A stretch of 64,000 bases of DNA from Camarhynchus parvulus (GCF_901933205.1 NC_044576.1:12867024-12931023), one strand, 5' to 3'; numbered from the stretch's first letter, positions 12,001-26,637 are shown. Made by a program: numbers and translations. Notes: a model not told the origin generated them from the letters alone.

Positions 12001-15000
12001 ATTGATTGGTCTTATATCTGTCTGTTCTCTGTCACGAAAAATCATGAGGTTAGGGATATGACGGCAGTGTTTTTCCCATTAGAGAAGCACTTTAAAAAAT
12101 TGTCTGGGAGGGCCTGTCTCTTCAGACGCTTCTTGCAGATCTACTGCCACTGGAACATCTATATCCAAACACAACAAGCTTCTGTTCAAGCCTTGTCAGT
12201 GTCATTGCTATTTTTTCCTGCCACAGGATTCTCGCTGTACTAACTTGAAATATGGATGGTTTGGTCATTTCCATACTTCAATTAGCTTCTCATTCACACT
12301 ATTTCAAGGTATTGGGGTATAGCAGCTGATTCCAGTGGCAACATCTGCCCACTGACTAGAGCAAGCAAATTATTTTGTGATTTTGTCTGATCCAGCATCT
12401 ACTCCTTTTCATTTCCTTTGCCAAGTCAGAAAACATTCAGGTCTGTTTCTCAAAGCTTCACTCATATAAGTAGACTTAAAAAGTAAGTGCAGGCAAAACT
12501 TTTACCCAAGTGAAGAAAAAAAATCACTTTTTAAATGCATGTTAAGAAATGCAAGCTGCCATGCATTCAATACAGTCAGAGAAAATTTATGGTTCATATT
12601 GTATTCATTCAGTCTGTTGGTTCATATGGTGAAAAAGATGTAGTTTGAAGACAAGTCACTGGCATGTTTAAATGTGATGTGTTACTGTTAACTCCTGCAC
12701 TGACAGTATGGTGCTGCTTAAAAGCCCAACCTGAGACTGGTGCCAGGTAGAGAGGTCAGAAAATTGCAATAATAAAGATCAATCTCTGCTCTGAAAAGCT
12801 TATATTTAAACAGACAGGACAGTTGAAAATTTTGAAAGGAATCTTACCGCAGAAAGCTGCGGTGCTTTGCTGTTAGGAGAGTCTCATAGCAAGTGCAGAC
12901 AGAACAATAATTCAGTCCTTTGTGATGTTTTTCTCAAACCCATTGAAAGGTATCCATACTGAACTGGTAGAAGATGCTTCCTCTTTTCATTGCTCCTCCA
13001 TTTGCAACGAGCAAGGCATTAATCTTTCCTTTGTGACCCAATATCCATTCTTGCTCAAGAGATGTCTGCCAAATATGTTTTATTTGTGCTTTGGTGGACT
13101 TCTGAGTTAATGTATTGTTAACATGGTGCTTTGGACACGTTTCTTTCTGATTCACTGCTTTCATATCCTCATTTATTAAATGGCTGAACTTCAACCAACA
13201 CCTCAATTTTCTGAGAGTTTTTCTCCTTTTAATAATTTTTTGCACATATTGTCATACCAGGAGTCAAAACTCTTTTTAAATTTTATTTTATTGAAGGACA
13301 GCTCTTAATGAAAATATTGAGCAAAAGCTGTTTCTATCCTCAGTATTTGTTTACTGATCTTCCCTTTCCACTCAAAATACTTAAAACAGTATGAAATTTT
13401 GGGGACACATTTATTTCTTCCTTTAGAGAGTGGGTTTTGTAAGTGATATTGGTCAAGACATTTGACCACTCTGTGGCTCCCAAATGTGTGTTATGGCATT
13501 TCTACCTTGTGGAACCTGCTATTTCACCTAATTAGTGGTTAGATACTATAGTAACAGGGGCTATATAAAGTAAGTAGGATACTTAACTTTAATATGGAAT
13601 GGCTTGTGCTAAGGCAAAGCTGTAGGACTGAGAGAAACATGTTAGGACTGTAGGTGATTCTTTGGGTGCCCTGTTGCTCCCTTACCCAACATTTTTTTTT
13701 TTTGCCTTGAAAAACTTCTTGTGTTGATTACTTAAGATTTTCTCAGAGACTTAATAATTATTTCCCCATTAATCCAAGTCTAGAGTGCAACTTAGTATCT
13801 GTTCAGAAGTACTTCTCTCTGGTTTTCATGCTATTTAACCTTTGTGCTCTTTTTTTCCTATGTCCTTCCAAGGTGTTCAAATGCTGTCTGTAGAATTATA
13901 ATCTTATCAGTTGAAGACTCCTAAAACACTAAAAATGCTCATTTGTTGAAATATGTACTTAAATATGGACACTCCCCAGTTCCACCCCCCAGCATAACTG
14001 TGACAGAATGTTGTGTAAATGATGGTTTTCTCAGATTTAGGTTTATAATATTAACTACATGCATCTAAAATGGTTAATATCCAGACTACACCAAAATGAA
14101 GATGTTTCCTTAAGAGCTTTTGTTCACCTTAGACCCAAGAGGAGTGATTTCTTTATAGCATATATGTTTTTGTATGATTACCTGATTCAATTTGGTTAAT
14201 TACTCTTACAGAATAGAAGTGCTTCAGATACTGTGGAGTCAATAATATATTAGATCTCAGAATGTTTGAAACGTAGAAACACAAATGTTGTTTTGGATTA
14301 ATGTTACCTGAGTGTTTAAGACATTCACTGTTGTTGTATCTTGATCCTATACAGTCTATAGTCACTCTTTATAACTCAGCTGATCTGTTCTTGAACACTA
14401 TACTGGAATGTGTAGTGTGTGAAGTTTGCATGGATTATCCTGATATTTTTGGACTCTGAGCATACATGCTTGCGTAAAAGCTTTTGAATTCGGTACAAAA
14501 ACTGTGCTTTAAATCTTTTGAAAACATGGTTCCACTGGCAAAGTACAGACAAGGGTAAAAAGTAATATTAATGAGTATAATATATTTTCATTTTGAAGGA
14601 GATTTGTTTTGTGCAGTGGTTGAGAGCTATCCACTGGTTCCAATTCTGTGGAAATTTCTGTGTCAGGAGGGTCTCAATTACCAAGATAATCTGATAAAAT
14701 GCTTGCTGTGTGACTATAGAAGAAAAATATTTGCCTCTCCTCATTTCAGAAAGAAGCTGATGGTTTAAATGTGATCTATAGAATTTTAATCCATTGCATC
14801 TACTTTTGTATCAATTTATTTTTGGGAAATTGAAATTTAAGACATTTATCATATCTCCCCCTCTTTCTGCCAGGTATACTATGCTAATGTATTGATTGAT
14901 ATTTGATATACTAGTTAGTGAATCATAATGAAATTAATACATCAGTCATTATGTCAAACAAGGCATTAATACCAAAACATTCCTAATAATTTATCAGTTA

Positions 15001-18000
15001 AATAATTAAAAATGTCAAAGTTGACAACCTACAGAATTTTTTCAAGTAAATTTAATTGTGTCAATAGAGCTACCTCGATCTAGTGCCTCAAAGTATCAAA
15101 ATATGTTTACATATATCTTATAGTAATATTTTATATTTAAAAAATGTTACAGAACTCCCTTGATTCCTTGTTTATTGAGAACAGTGTTTTCTCAAGGCAA
15201 GTGTTATGCTTCATGCTTATGTAAGGCACAGGATTTTGGCTGTGAAAAGCTGATTAATAATGTATAGTTTAATGAGCAATATAAATAAATGTTAATTCTA
15301 TCAAATGTCATAGGAACAGTTGTCATACCTGTGGAAAGGATCATGCTTACTAGATTTCTTCTTTTGCCTTCACAAAATTTAGATGCAAGACTGGGCTTAC
15401 CTTAGCTTGTAAAGCATAGCAAAGTTCTTTATAGATGACAAATGGTAATACATTTTTTTGATTGGAAGAAAACAATGATAGACTTCTCTGGCTTGCAGAA
15501 TTTTGCTTCATTATGTACTTCAGTGATTGCTGTTCTTGAAAGCCCTTGGGCAAATACATACTCGTGAAGAAAAAGCCATGTGAACTGTTCCACTGTTTGG
15601 CAGATTTCAGTCCTTTTAGTCATCTCTGTTAAATTCATAGCTCCTCTTTTAAGTGAGTAGCTATTTCTGGAACATACACAACCATACATTTATTAAATAA
15701 CAGCATAGCTCTTATTATCTGAAAACAAATTTAGTTCACAAATAGTAGCTTTTTTCATGAGACAAACATAAGCATGAAAAGCATGAAAACTACAAAAAAA
15801 GCATTTTTAATACAGGTTGTTCTGATGATTAGCCATAACAGGAAAAACTAATGAATGCCTTGTTATGGTGTGTTGTTGATAAAGATATAAGCATTACACA
15901 GTATTCTATTATTATTCATCTTAGTCTGTATTAAGCCTTTTTATTTATTTTATAAATTCTTTTCCATTTCAAAGAGAACTAAGAGTCCTGAGATAGCTTA
16001 GAAAAATAGAATGAATCCTCAATAAGTATTGAATGTTCTGTTGAGGAATTAAGTTAGCTGGCCTGTGAACTACTGAGCCTCAGCCCTGTAATCCATGAAA
16101 GCCCAAGTTAAGAGCTTCATGGCATCAGGACAAACTCTTGGTTGTCTAGTCAGACATTGAAATCTTAATGTGGATTAGCATTAGAAGCTTCTATAGGATT
16201 CCATTTTCTGCACAAGCTCCTTGCTTGAAGTACACTACTCAGAATTACAGATGTCATCAGATCTTAATGTCATTGATGAAATGAGCATTCAGCAGTTAAA
16301 TATATATAAATGAAATAATATGTAGTATTATCTAACTCTTTTTGTAATCTTACTCTCTAGATTATAAAAACCTCTTCAAAAAGGTTTTTTTCAGAATTTA
16401 GTAATAGACAAGTTTATATCTTTTTCTTGCCTCTGAGTTGTAGTCTCTGTTATAATTGTAGAATATTTTTTTTCTTCTAATTAATGTTTACTTCAGCTGT
16501 GCAGGAGTACAAGACTGTCTATGAAGTCAACATCATTATAGGTGACTAGAATTAGATAACGTGTAAGCGTTTGCTCACTGTGAATTATTTTGTTCCTTGG
16601 CTCTGAGATAACTTCTCTCAGCAATTTCTGGTAGTTTCATATTGCATTTACATCTGATTAGGAGCCTACAGAGTATGATTGAGTTGTGTGATTACTTCAG
16701 CACACTGTTAGAACTGGAGAGGGCAAGCAGCGTTCTAAGAACCTGTGTTTTGAACTGGTGCTAGGAGACATAGGGATACTGGAGTTCTGACCTTTAGTTG
16801 AATTTTTTAAAAAAATCATACCATTTAATTGAAATTTAAGTATAAACAATCAAGTGAGGTTAAAAGTTCTAGCAAGAACTGATTGAAATTATGTAGTCTC
16901 AGTTCTGTCACCACAGATTAGACTACCATATCTCTGAATGAGGGAGGGAAAAAAAAGAACAAAACCTAAAAACAGGGGGGACGAAGGCTGATACAGAGGG
17001 CAGTTTGGCATCTTAAATGAATTTTGTAGCCTTGTAACTAGCCTTGTCCTCAACCTCAGAGGACCTTTCTGAAGATACACAGGCAGAAGCTGTGACTTGC
17101 AGTGTTGATTGGAGTGGTAGAAGGATGACTAGCTGAAACTGGATGGTTCAGGAAATTGTGATCACTGGACCCTTTTGCAGATGAATTGTTTCTCCCTGAT
17201 AGTTTAGACGCATTCCCTTGGTGTCTTATGCTTGCTAATAGCAAAATAATGGCTTGAATAATGAGTTGATCTAAATTATATAGAAGGGAAACCCCAGAAG
17301 AGAATTTGGCTTAGCACCTTCCAAAATTGACAAGGGAACAGTATGGAATAAATAGCTTATGTAACAATAAGTCTTGTAATTATACACTTGTTTCAGCAGA
17401 TGGATGTGCTATTTTGGGACTGAATAACAACTGAACATTAACTCTAGTAACTTGCTTTTTCAGTGATGGCAATCTGGACAAATTGCAACTCCAAGAAGCT
17501 AATGCAGCTGGTGGAGGCAGATCTCTGCGGGCTGGCAGCCTGCTGTGCTCCAAGCCTACACCTTTAGGGATGACTCACTTTTTGTTCCTGCTCATGCTCA
17601 AGGCACAGCATTGATCTGATCATGGAGTAGGAGTGGACAGAGTAGGTTCTTTCTGTTTTATCTGTACATCTAAAATACCAGACAAATGATCAAATATTAG
17701 AAAATCCACCCATGTGTAAGTGTTGGGTGGAAAACCTACACACACTTAGGAATATTTTGTTGTATGATAAACCTAGCAGGAATAACTTTATCCAGTTCCA
17801 TTCACATCATCACCTTCTATATCTCTTAGAACTTCTCTGTAAGAGATCAAGTTTTCTAGCCTTATTAGAGCTCAGTATGGGGAAATCATTGCAGATAGCT
17901 AACTACACACGGTTTCTCTTTCCTTAATTTTATACTGGAACTTTTTTCATTGTGTAGACCCTTTATGGTATGAGTATTTTCTTTGGTGGGTTTTTTTATG

Positions 18001-18909
18001 TTCTGTAGTTATTAAAAGATAGTATCTCTTTGTGTGAGTTAGGAAATTTAGAACTGTACTACTTTTTCAAGGTAATACAGTTAAATAAAAACCTAGTTTA
18101 AATTTATGTTTTCCTTTCAGCTTAGGTTTTCAAAGATGGAATTTAAATACATTAAGAAGGCAGTCCTAAAAGATTTTTATTATTATAATCATCATCATCC
18201 TCCTCCTCATCATAATCTTAATGTCTGAATTTTAATTCTGAGATATATTTCAGATTTGTTAAAATACCTTGGAGTCTCTTTTTTATATTTCAAAATGTTT
18301 TCATCATATGCAGCTCTTAGAAATGAGAATCCATTTATCATTATCAAATATTTTGCAAGTGTTACACAGGCAGATACTTTAAATGTAGAACTGCCTTCTG
18401 TGCAATTACTTTCATTCCTCCTTGATGGCTTTTTCTTTTGATTCATACACAAATGACTTATCTTTTGTTTCTTGGTTTGTTTGCATTGAAAAGTAGAGTT
18501 AATCTACAGAAACACAAAAAGACTACATAAAAAGAAAACATATTTCACCCTTCTGTTTGTTGAATACTATATGAGAAGAGTGTTCAATATTTAATGTGTT
18601 CAATTGCTTTGACAGTATCTGCTTGTAGGGTCTCCTTGCAGGTGTGTTTTGCTTGTGTGCTTAACTGGCTCTGTAATTAGAGCAGTGTGAAGCTTGTTCC
18701 ATACTTGGAGCTGCTTTTATTTGGGTAGGGAAGCCAAAACTGTCATAACATGTGGTTCATAATTACTTTCCATGTACTGTCAGAAAAGCGCTTTGGAAAA
18801 AAAACCTCTCAGAATTCCTCAGTAGGCCCTATCCTGTTCTTGTTACTCTGTTGGGAGAATAATAGCATAGCTTGAGATGTGGATGAAGTGTGCAGGTGAT
18901 TTTAGTAAT
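9093..18909 (+). other. KCNMA1 upstream intron, segment 4
   Basis: Nearly 10 kb without a recognisable interspersed repeat. It contains an A/C-rich tract at 11247-11331, a T run at about 13689-13702, and a TTA/ATC/TCC triplet tract at 18175-18215. A 15-bp perfect hairpin at 11053-11087 is listed separately. Open frames at 9931-10236, 11499-11765, 11962-12243 and 12934-13245 lack domains or splice support. Confidence 0.6.
11053..11087. repeat. Perfect 15-bp inverted repeat with 5-nt loop
   Basis: AACTACTGGATTTAT (11053-11067) is exactly complementary to ATAAATCCAGTAGTT (11073-11087), with the loop ATAGA between them. The stem is too short for a pre-miRNA on its own, and the flanks do not extend the pairing convincingly. 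Confidence 0.95.
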
Positions 18910-19982
18910 TGAAGTTGATTTTTTGGATTCTAGCAAAACTTTTTATATGTTCTCTCACAGTTTTCTTCTGGGAAAAATGTCCAGCATACAGCTATACAAG
19001 TCTGTAACACATTGGGTGGAGAATTGGCTGATGGGTTGGGCTCAGTGTTAGAGTAAATGAGGTTACATAGGGCTGGTGGCCAGTCACCAGTGGGGCTCCA
19101 CAGGCTCAATTGTTTATAGATCACCTGGACACAAGAACCCAATGTGCATTGGGTTTGCCAATAGTACAAGAGTGGGAGGAACTATGGACTCCCTTGAGAG
19201 TGGAGAACCCTTATAGAGATCTCGACAGACCAAGAGCTGGATGTCAAGCAACTCTATAAACTCTCAGTTTAATAAGAGCAAGTGAGGGATTCTACACCAA
19301 GGGAAGTCCTTGTTATACATGCAGGGTCGGGGCTGAGAGGCTGGAGAGCCTCACGGAAAGAGATCTGGGAGTTGGGGTTTATGGCGAGTTGAATATGAGT
19401 CAGCAGTGTGCCCTGGCAGCCATAGGGCTGACCATATCCTGGGGTACATCAGGCACAGCGTTGCTGGCTGGTTGAGGACAGTGATTGTTCTGCTCTACTC
19501 TGTCCTCGTGTGGCCTTACCCTGAGTGCAGTGTTGGGTGCCTCAGTATTAGAAAGGCATCTACAAAGAGTGCGTCCAGAGGAGGAGTGTGACAAAGATGG
19601 TGGAAGGTCTTTAGGGCCAGATACGTGAAGAGCAGCTTGGAGTCACTTGGTCCCTTCAGCCTGGAGAGGAAAAGGCTGAGGGGTGACTTAATCCCAGTCT
19701 GCAACTTTTTCAGTGAGGGACAGAGGAGGGGTAGGTCCTGGTCTCCTTTTTCTGGTTGTCAGTGGAACGGGTTGAAGCTATGGCAAGGTGAGTGCAGACA
19801 GGACTTTGGATTTTGCTCCTTCAGTGAGAGGGTGGTCAGTCACTGTTCCCTGTTCCCCAGGGAAGTGGTCATGCTCTTAGTCATATGATTTAGTTTTAAA
19901 TATTCCCATGAGGAGCACGGAGTTGGAATCAGTGATCCTTATGGGTCCCTTCTAACTTGAGATATTCTGTGATTCTGTGATA
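18910..19982 (+). mobile_element. CR1 LINE, long 5'-truncated copy (ORF2 C-terminal part plus 3' UTR), sense, degenerate
   Basis: About 1.07 kb follows CR1 order. First comes the reverse-transcriptase region: the GATTCTAGCAAAACTTTT area matching the DxxKAFD segment, then GGGTGGAGAATTGGCTGATGG and GGCCAGTCACCAGTGGGG. Next is a reduced FADD region where TTTGCCAATAGTA replaces the catalytic Asp-Asp codons. The ATATGAGTCAGCAGTGTGCCC block, the GCCTGGAGAGGAAAAGGCTGAGGGG block and the GGGAAGTGGTCATG block follow. It ends GATATTCTGTGATTCTGTGAT. Stops and indels are frequent. The loss of the active-site residues and the 5' truncation make it an inactive old copy. The short frames at 18930-19888 on both strands belong to this element, not to host genes. 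Confidence 0.92.
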
Positions 19983-22900
19983 GCCTGGTAATTCCATATT
20001 TACTGTATTACCATATTAAATGGACTAAAGATTTTTAAAATAGTGTACTCTGAAAATTTCCATCTACAAAATGCAATTTTCAGAATCAAGCTGTATTCTT
20101 TGTCTTCAGTTTGTGTTTTTGGCATGAGAAGAATAGTATTACAGTATTTCCAGAGAAATAAAACATCTTTCTTTTCTGTAATAAGCTATGGGGTGATTTT
20201 CCAGTACTTAGGATGGTTTGGGACTTCAGATGCTTTTATACTCTTCTTTCCCCAAACCTTTTAGCTCTTTAGTGGGCTTCTTTTCTACTGAATCCTAGTA
20301 TCAGCTTACTCTTTTCTTAATCTTAAAGTATGTAATTGTGCCTGTAATTAGAAATAGACTTGGGTGTATAAGCAAGCTCTGTCTATGTGTATTGATTAAT
20401 ATGAAGTCTAATCTTTGAACTAATGTTGCTTAAGAAATTAAGCATAACTAAACTGTCTGTAATGGAGATTTCTAGGATTCTCAAATTAATACCTCTAATT
20501 GAGCTGCAGGATGAATATGCTTGTCTTTGTTTTTCAGCTTCAGTGTTTGATATTGACAGTCATTACAATAAATGTGTTTTTGTTCACTTTGTCCCAATGC
20601 TTCAAAGAGAGACACCATTATGTGTCACCTGTTCATCAGTCAGACAAACCTGCCTTCTTAGAAGTCAGTTAAACAGAGATGCCCTGAGTTTCACCTCTGC
20701 TTAAAAAACCAGCTAGCTATGACTTTTATATTGCCTGGAATAGGTGTTTTCCCATGTGCATAGGTCGTATGTGTGTATATATCATGAAGCTTGATTAAAT
20801 AATTCTTTTAACTTAAAAAGCAGGTGGGAAATTGAAAATTAGGTATTTGATGTTGTTTTTATAAAGAAAAGTAACTATTAGGTTATGGTGCAAGACAGCT
20901 CCATTAAAAGTGGTTTACGAGCCTTAAGCATGCCAAAGACAAGATGACAGGACTGGTCCTGCCAGAAACTTTCCCCAAAGACCTTAATTTTTACTGCTTG
21001 GGAAGAGTTTGCAGTACCTAACTGGAAACTCTTCATCAGGTGAGTTGAGTACAATTAGGTACAAAGCTAATACAATTAGCTATAGGTCTCTTTTTCTGGT
21101 ATGTAAATCATGCCGAAGACTAAAAGCACCTGATAATGCCAAGTACCACAGTCTCCAGGGATCCAGAACTTCCAAAACAGCATCTTGGTTTGATTCACAG
21201 CATCAATATAAGTTACAATTTTTCTCTGTCTGTGTTGAAGTACTCCCCCAGCACTTGAAACCTAGTTTCTTCAGATGAGAATAAGGTATTTGAATGTCAG
21301 TTTCTAAATTCACGTGTGGGTGCTGGGATTGTCTTATGTTTACAAGAGGAAATATGCACCTGTTTCCATGTTTACACTGCAGTACAGCTAATATCTAAGA
21401 ATAATTGAAACAGGAAATAGAGATCTGACTATAAGAGATCAATTACTGCAGAATAGTAATTGTCCTTCTTAATGGGTCTAGGCCTGAAATTATTTTTCAG
21501 AAAACAGCTCCTTTAATTTGATTTAATTAGTTTCTTGCTATGTAAAAACTAATAAGGCCTGGGAATCTAATACGTGCAACAAAGCAAATCCCCACAAATA
21601 GGTATGATTAAAATATTAATTAATAAAAAAAATCTTAAAACATGCTTTAAGACAGCAAACTACTAAAAATTTGTACAGCATTCTCTGTTATAAATTAATA
21701 ACATGATATTCAATGAAATTAAGGATACAATTAAAGTTACTAATTCTTCTGGCTCGTTTTTTGGTATTTATTTTTTCTTATGGCTCTGGAGCAGAGCCTT
21801 AATTTCTTTCCATTTCTCCTGTTTTTAGCTAAGGCAGCTTAAGGAATGGTTGTAAAATCATCTGTGTCAATACCAGCCTCACAGAAATCTTGATTTCCAT
21901 ACTGATTTCCCTTCCCTCATAGATCACTTGAGCCAAAGTAAGCTGGCTAGTGGATTTTGAAAAGTCTAGACACATGCCACAAGCAACTTTTTTGTGGTCA
22001 AAATGGGTTTGTTTCCTGTACTGAATATATAGATCTCTTGTATAGTGCATTTCATTCTGTTTGGCATGAGATCACCAAGCTTTTGATAAGCAGAAGTGTA
22101 TGATATATATAAATGTGCAGCTATATGTAAGGAGGACTGATCAGTAGCTTGCTGATGTTGAGGTGGCAGAGAGTCAGCCTTCTGGGTTTTTGTTTGTTTG
22201 TTTTTGCAGTAAATAGGAATTAGTTGGTGTCAGTGCTGATTCTAACCAGGAAACATACCACTGAGGCAATTGCAATACTATTTAGCTTCACTTTGATGTA
22301 AAGGAAAGGAATTGTAGAGGAAATTTGTTTCACATGACTGACAACTTAAATATTTGGTTTTGAAGCTGAAGTAAGCACATGGATTCTCCAAATAGGAACA
22401 ACATGGAGAAAATTTTCTGTGGGAGATGGAAATGAATTTGACAGGACTCCCTTCACAGGGCAATTTTGCTGCTGGGTTTGACAGCAATGTCCCCCAAAAG
22501 TCCCCAGGCTCCCACTGAGACAGCAGAAACTCCCAATATAGTAAGCGATGTCAATTTAAATACAGCATCAGGGTCCTTTGCATCCTTTCACAGCATCCAG
22601 ACACAGCAGCTGACATCATGCATTTCCATTATATAGGTCTGATGTTCATTGCATGATGTGCAAAGAGACACTTGGCATTCAAAGCTCATGAATAAGTCTA
22701 GGCTGCTTGTTCTGTTCCGCGCATGGTTAGTATGGACATTTTATTTCAATTTGTGACAAAGAGGAAATCTTTGCAGATGTTTACTTTGACTCAGTGATGT
22801 ATTCATAGAGATCTTTAGTATATAACTATGTACATACCTAATGTCAGGAAGCTAGATGCAGGCATCATACTATTTTGCATTCATGTTCTTCCTTGTTTAG

Positions 22901-25900
22901 TTAAGGTAATTTTAGAAAAATGGAGGGCACGGCAAAGAGGACTAAAGACCTTCTATCACAATACAGCATCATGAGGACTCTGCTGCTCAGTAACTGCTTC
23001 CAGCCATCTCTGGCTAATTTGCATGATTTGTGAGGATGCTTGTGAAAAGGTTGAACACAAATACCTAGTCCAAGATTAGCTGCAGATAGGCACTAAGCTC
23101 CACCAGAAAAGCTTCCTTTCATCACTCATTTGCTTCATTCCTAAAACCCAAGTTAAAATTTTGCAGGTGAATATATATAAGTATTTGTACTCTGTGTTCC
23201 AAGGATTGACACATTTCCTCAAGGGAAGGCAGTAATATGAGTTTAGTGAGTGAGATTTAATGGAATTCACTTTCTCCATACACTGACCATGTGATTTAAA
23301 AATCAAAGATTGCTTTCATCTATGAATAATGATTAGTGAAGAAGGTAGGGCTTATACTAAATTTTTAGTTACCACATACGAGTAGAGCAGGTGGTTGCTA
23401 GAGGCAATTAAATGTTTACTGGACATTTTATTGTGTGAATGATTTTTAGGCTGTGCTAGACAGGCAGATTTTAGCTTGCCCTGAGCTTTAAAAATCCTTG
23501 AGCTGGCAACAGTGGTGTTACCAGTCTTGGCAAGATGAGCCTCATAAATATTAGAAGAACCAAGAAAACTTTCAAGTCTTTAAACATGAAAATACTCATT
23601 AGGGTGCCATTGCTTCTAAACTTTAGTTATTTCTGTTTCAAACTTCCCTAACTTGTTTAGATACTGAACTTGTTTCTCATCCAAGTATGTTTGTGATTAG
23701 CATTTGCAGCTCTAACTCAGTTTCTCTCTGGATTCTGCAAATGCTTTTTTCATGAAGAGATCACTGAGCACTTTCTGTAGAACTCTGGAAGTCAGTCTTG
23801 TTCCTTATTTTTCCTATGAAATTTTTCTGTCATGCACATTATATGGCAGGAACAATATAATGATAAAAGTAATTTTCCTTGACCTTTGAAAAAGTCTATC
23901 AGCACACAGAATAACAAATTTCTATGCAATATTTTGGCACATCTCTTTGGGGAAAATAGATTATCTTTAAATCTTTTTAAATTTATCGGTGGCAAAAGTT
24001 GTTTATGAGCTAGTAGATGAAACCCTTTTCTGTTTAGTTTTAAAAGTATCTCTAACAGTTGTTAAATGCTTCTGAAAAACCTAGTCCTTTTTCTACTGAA
24101 GTCAAATTTCATATATATGTGTGTATGTTTGTATGCTTTTTGTGTGTATAAAGTTTTGAATATCAGATTACAGTTAGACTGTATAATTTCTACCCTTTAC
24201 AGTTTTATAAATCTGTGCATTATCTACTATTCTCGAAATGAAGGAATGCTGCAATCTTTTATATAGCATTAAAATTCAGGACAGCCTTTAAAAAGTTTCA
24301 TTTTAAAACATGCCCTGATTTTCATTCAGGAAGTTTGCTGTTATGGTTCAGAAAATGACTATTTCTTTTGGAATAATTTTTCTCTGTAAAATGCTGCAAA
24401 ACCAGGAATTACGGGTGTGAAGTATTCTCTCTTGCCAGTGTGCTGCCGCCGCACCTCTTCATGTTATCATTTCAATCAGATGCTTCAGGAGAACAGTGGA
24501 GATAATTTTTAGTACTAAACCCAGAAATTGTTAACCTAACCTGTTGAGTGGAACATAGCACTAGCACTGAGGAAGATATAGCATGCATCATTCAAGGTAC
24601 CACATTTTTATTACTGTAAAGAGGAGGGTTTTAAGTAGGAACTACTGCCAACTTGTTAGAGTAAGAAGGCTAGCATTGGATTATTTTTCTTTTTTATTTA
24701 CTTGGGCTGAATTTACTAACTGCACTTTCAGTGTAGTAATTAGTAATGGAAAAGTTTGATTTAAAAGTGATTTTCCTGCCTTGGTCATTATAGCAGCATT
24801 GTCCCACTACATGGAGTCTGAAAGACAAAATTAAGTTGGAACTTGCTAGTGCTAAATATAAAATGGAATCTAGTCAAAATTATTTGTTTGTTTAGTTTAG
24901 AGAGGCCACTAGTCTGTGATCAGAATTCTTAGTAACTATATATATGCTTCCTAAATATGTTCATGCTTTAGTATAATAGCTTCCCAAAAATATAACTCAT
25001 TATTACCATGCTTACAAGATAAGCCTCAGGTCAGTGTCATATGTGCCAGCACATGGAGTAATCTCTTCGTTGTTTTATGACTAAATTGTTTGCTGACTGA
25101 TTTACTTTGCAGTGATGCTCCACAAGTATTCCTAAAAAAATTTAAATATGTTTTTTTCTTTTTGTTTTAAAGTAGCTTCCCTACTTCATTAACATACTGA
25201 ATGCCCAGTGTAATTACCATACTCAAAAGAAGTATACAACAACTTTTTGCTGTCTCTACTTCACGGAGAAATCATGAACTGCTCTTGTGTTGAGTCACAT
25301 ACTTAATTCTATGAAATGCTGAAAGTATCATAATAAGCAATAACTGTCTTCACCACTTGTCACCCCTAAGGGAAATAGAAACAAAATCCAAACTGCTCAG
25401 TATTATAGGATATTTTTGAAAGGAGCCTCACCCCCTTACTCTTTTTTTAGCTGGTAATATTTGCCACTCAGCACTAGCTTAGATAAGTGGATATAATGAA
25501 CTTCCTAACACATTTCATGGTATATAGTGAACCAGACAGATGCACTGAGGGCAGAAATGCTAAGTTAGTTGAATAGCATCTGCAGGAGGCCAGAATTATT
25601 AGTTTTTAAAAGCCTGAAGCAATTCTGTGCATTGCTTTCCCACAAAGCACTGTTTCTCTGTCTGTGCACTCTCATGTTTCACTGTAACCTATATAGCAGG
25701 ATTTATTTCTGGATCATGTAAAGAGCCTGGAAAGGCACAATGCTGAGCTTACAGGGTTTGAAATGAGACAGATCCACAGTCTGTCTCACACGCTGTTTTA
25801 ATTGCTTGTGATTTTTTCAAACTTCCAGGATCACCAAGTTACTTTTTGTGGGATAGGTTTTAGGATCTTTTTAGATGTGATCACTGCTGTCATTTAAAGG

Positions 25901-26565
25901 CATTATGTAATTTCTGTTGCCAGATAAAACATGTTTTAGAGGTACCTTTTTCCCTGAGGGTCGGTGAGAGTGTAGTTTGCATTCAATGTTCCCAAATTCT
26001 CTCAAGTACTTTGTTGCTAATGCTTTGTTCATGAGCACCCAGATGAATGGAGTGTGATAAAGAAAACATAAAGATAAGAACATAAAGCATAAAAGAAGGA
26101 AATCCTTTACAGGAAAGTAAACAAAATTCAATAAAATGCGCTCTTTTCTATGCCATAATTTTCAAATGAATATAACCGTGCATTTTAAAATTTGACAGTT
26201 ATAAACCAAGATTGAGAGATTTGAAATGGGTAAGGGATGTTTCCAACAGACTTGTTCTATATTTGAAATTCTTAATGGAGTTCAAAACTGTTAATTTCCA
26301 AACACTACATTGCAAATAAGAAGCCAAAAATTATCTCATTCGTGCTGGCTGACTGAACCAAGATGTGGCACTAACTGGAATGTACTGAAAAGTGAATTTC
26401 TAGACTCTTGAATATTGTTGTTGGCTGTCGGGTCTTGTTTATGTGACTATATCCAAAGTCAGTCTATTTTCCATGAATCCTTGAATGACATCATAGTGAA
26501 ATTGAAATGACTGACAGAGAAAAAGCAAGGAGCAAAAGAACAATTTAATGACCTCGGTGGATTTA
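19983..26565 (+). other. KCNMA1 upstream intron, segment 5
   Basis: Unique AT-rich sequence. Short frames at 20043-20704, 21009-21278 and 25871-26131 have no recognisable domain. No interspersed repeat was recognised. Confidence 0.6.
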
Positions 26566-26637
26566 GGACCTGATCCAAAGCCAAATGACATCAGTAGAAA
26601 GATTTCTGTTGAGCTCATTGGACTCCTAATTCAGATC
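26566..26637. mobile_element. Probable degenerate palindromic amniote MITE
   Basis: The left half GGACCTGATCCAAAGCC, then TGACATCAGTAGAAAGA, then a right half around TTGAGCTCATTGGACTCC and ending TCAGATC, follow the layout of a short palindromic repeat. I remember that repeat from reptile and bird genomes: a GGCCTGATCCAAAGCCCATTG arm, a central GGAAAGACTCCCA and a mirrored arm. The left arm is well kept and the right arm is badly decayed. The family name and exact ends cannot be given from memory. Confidence 0.5.
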
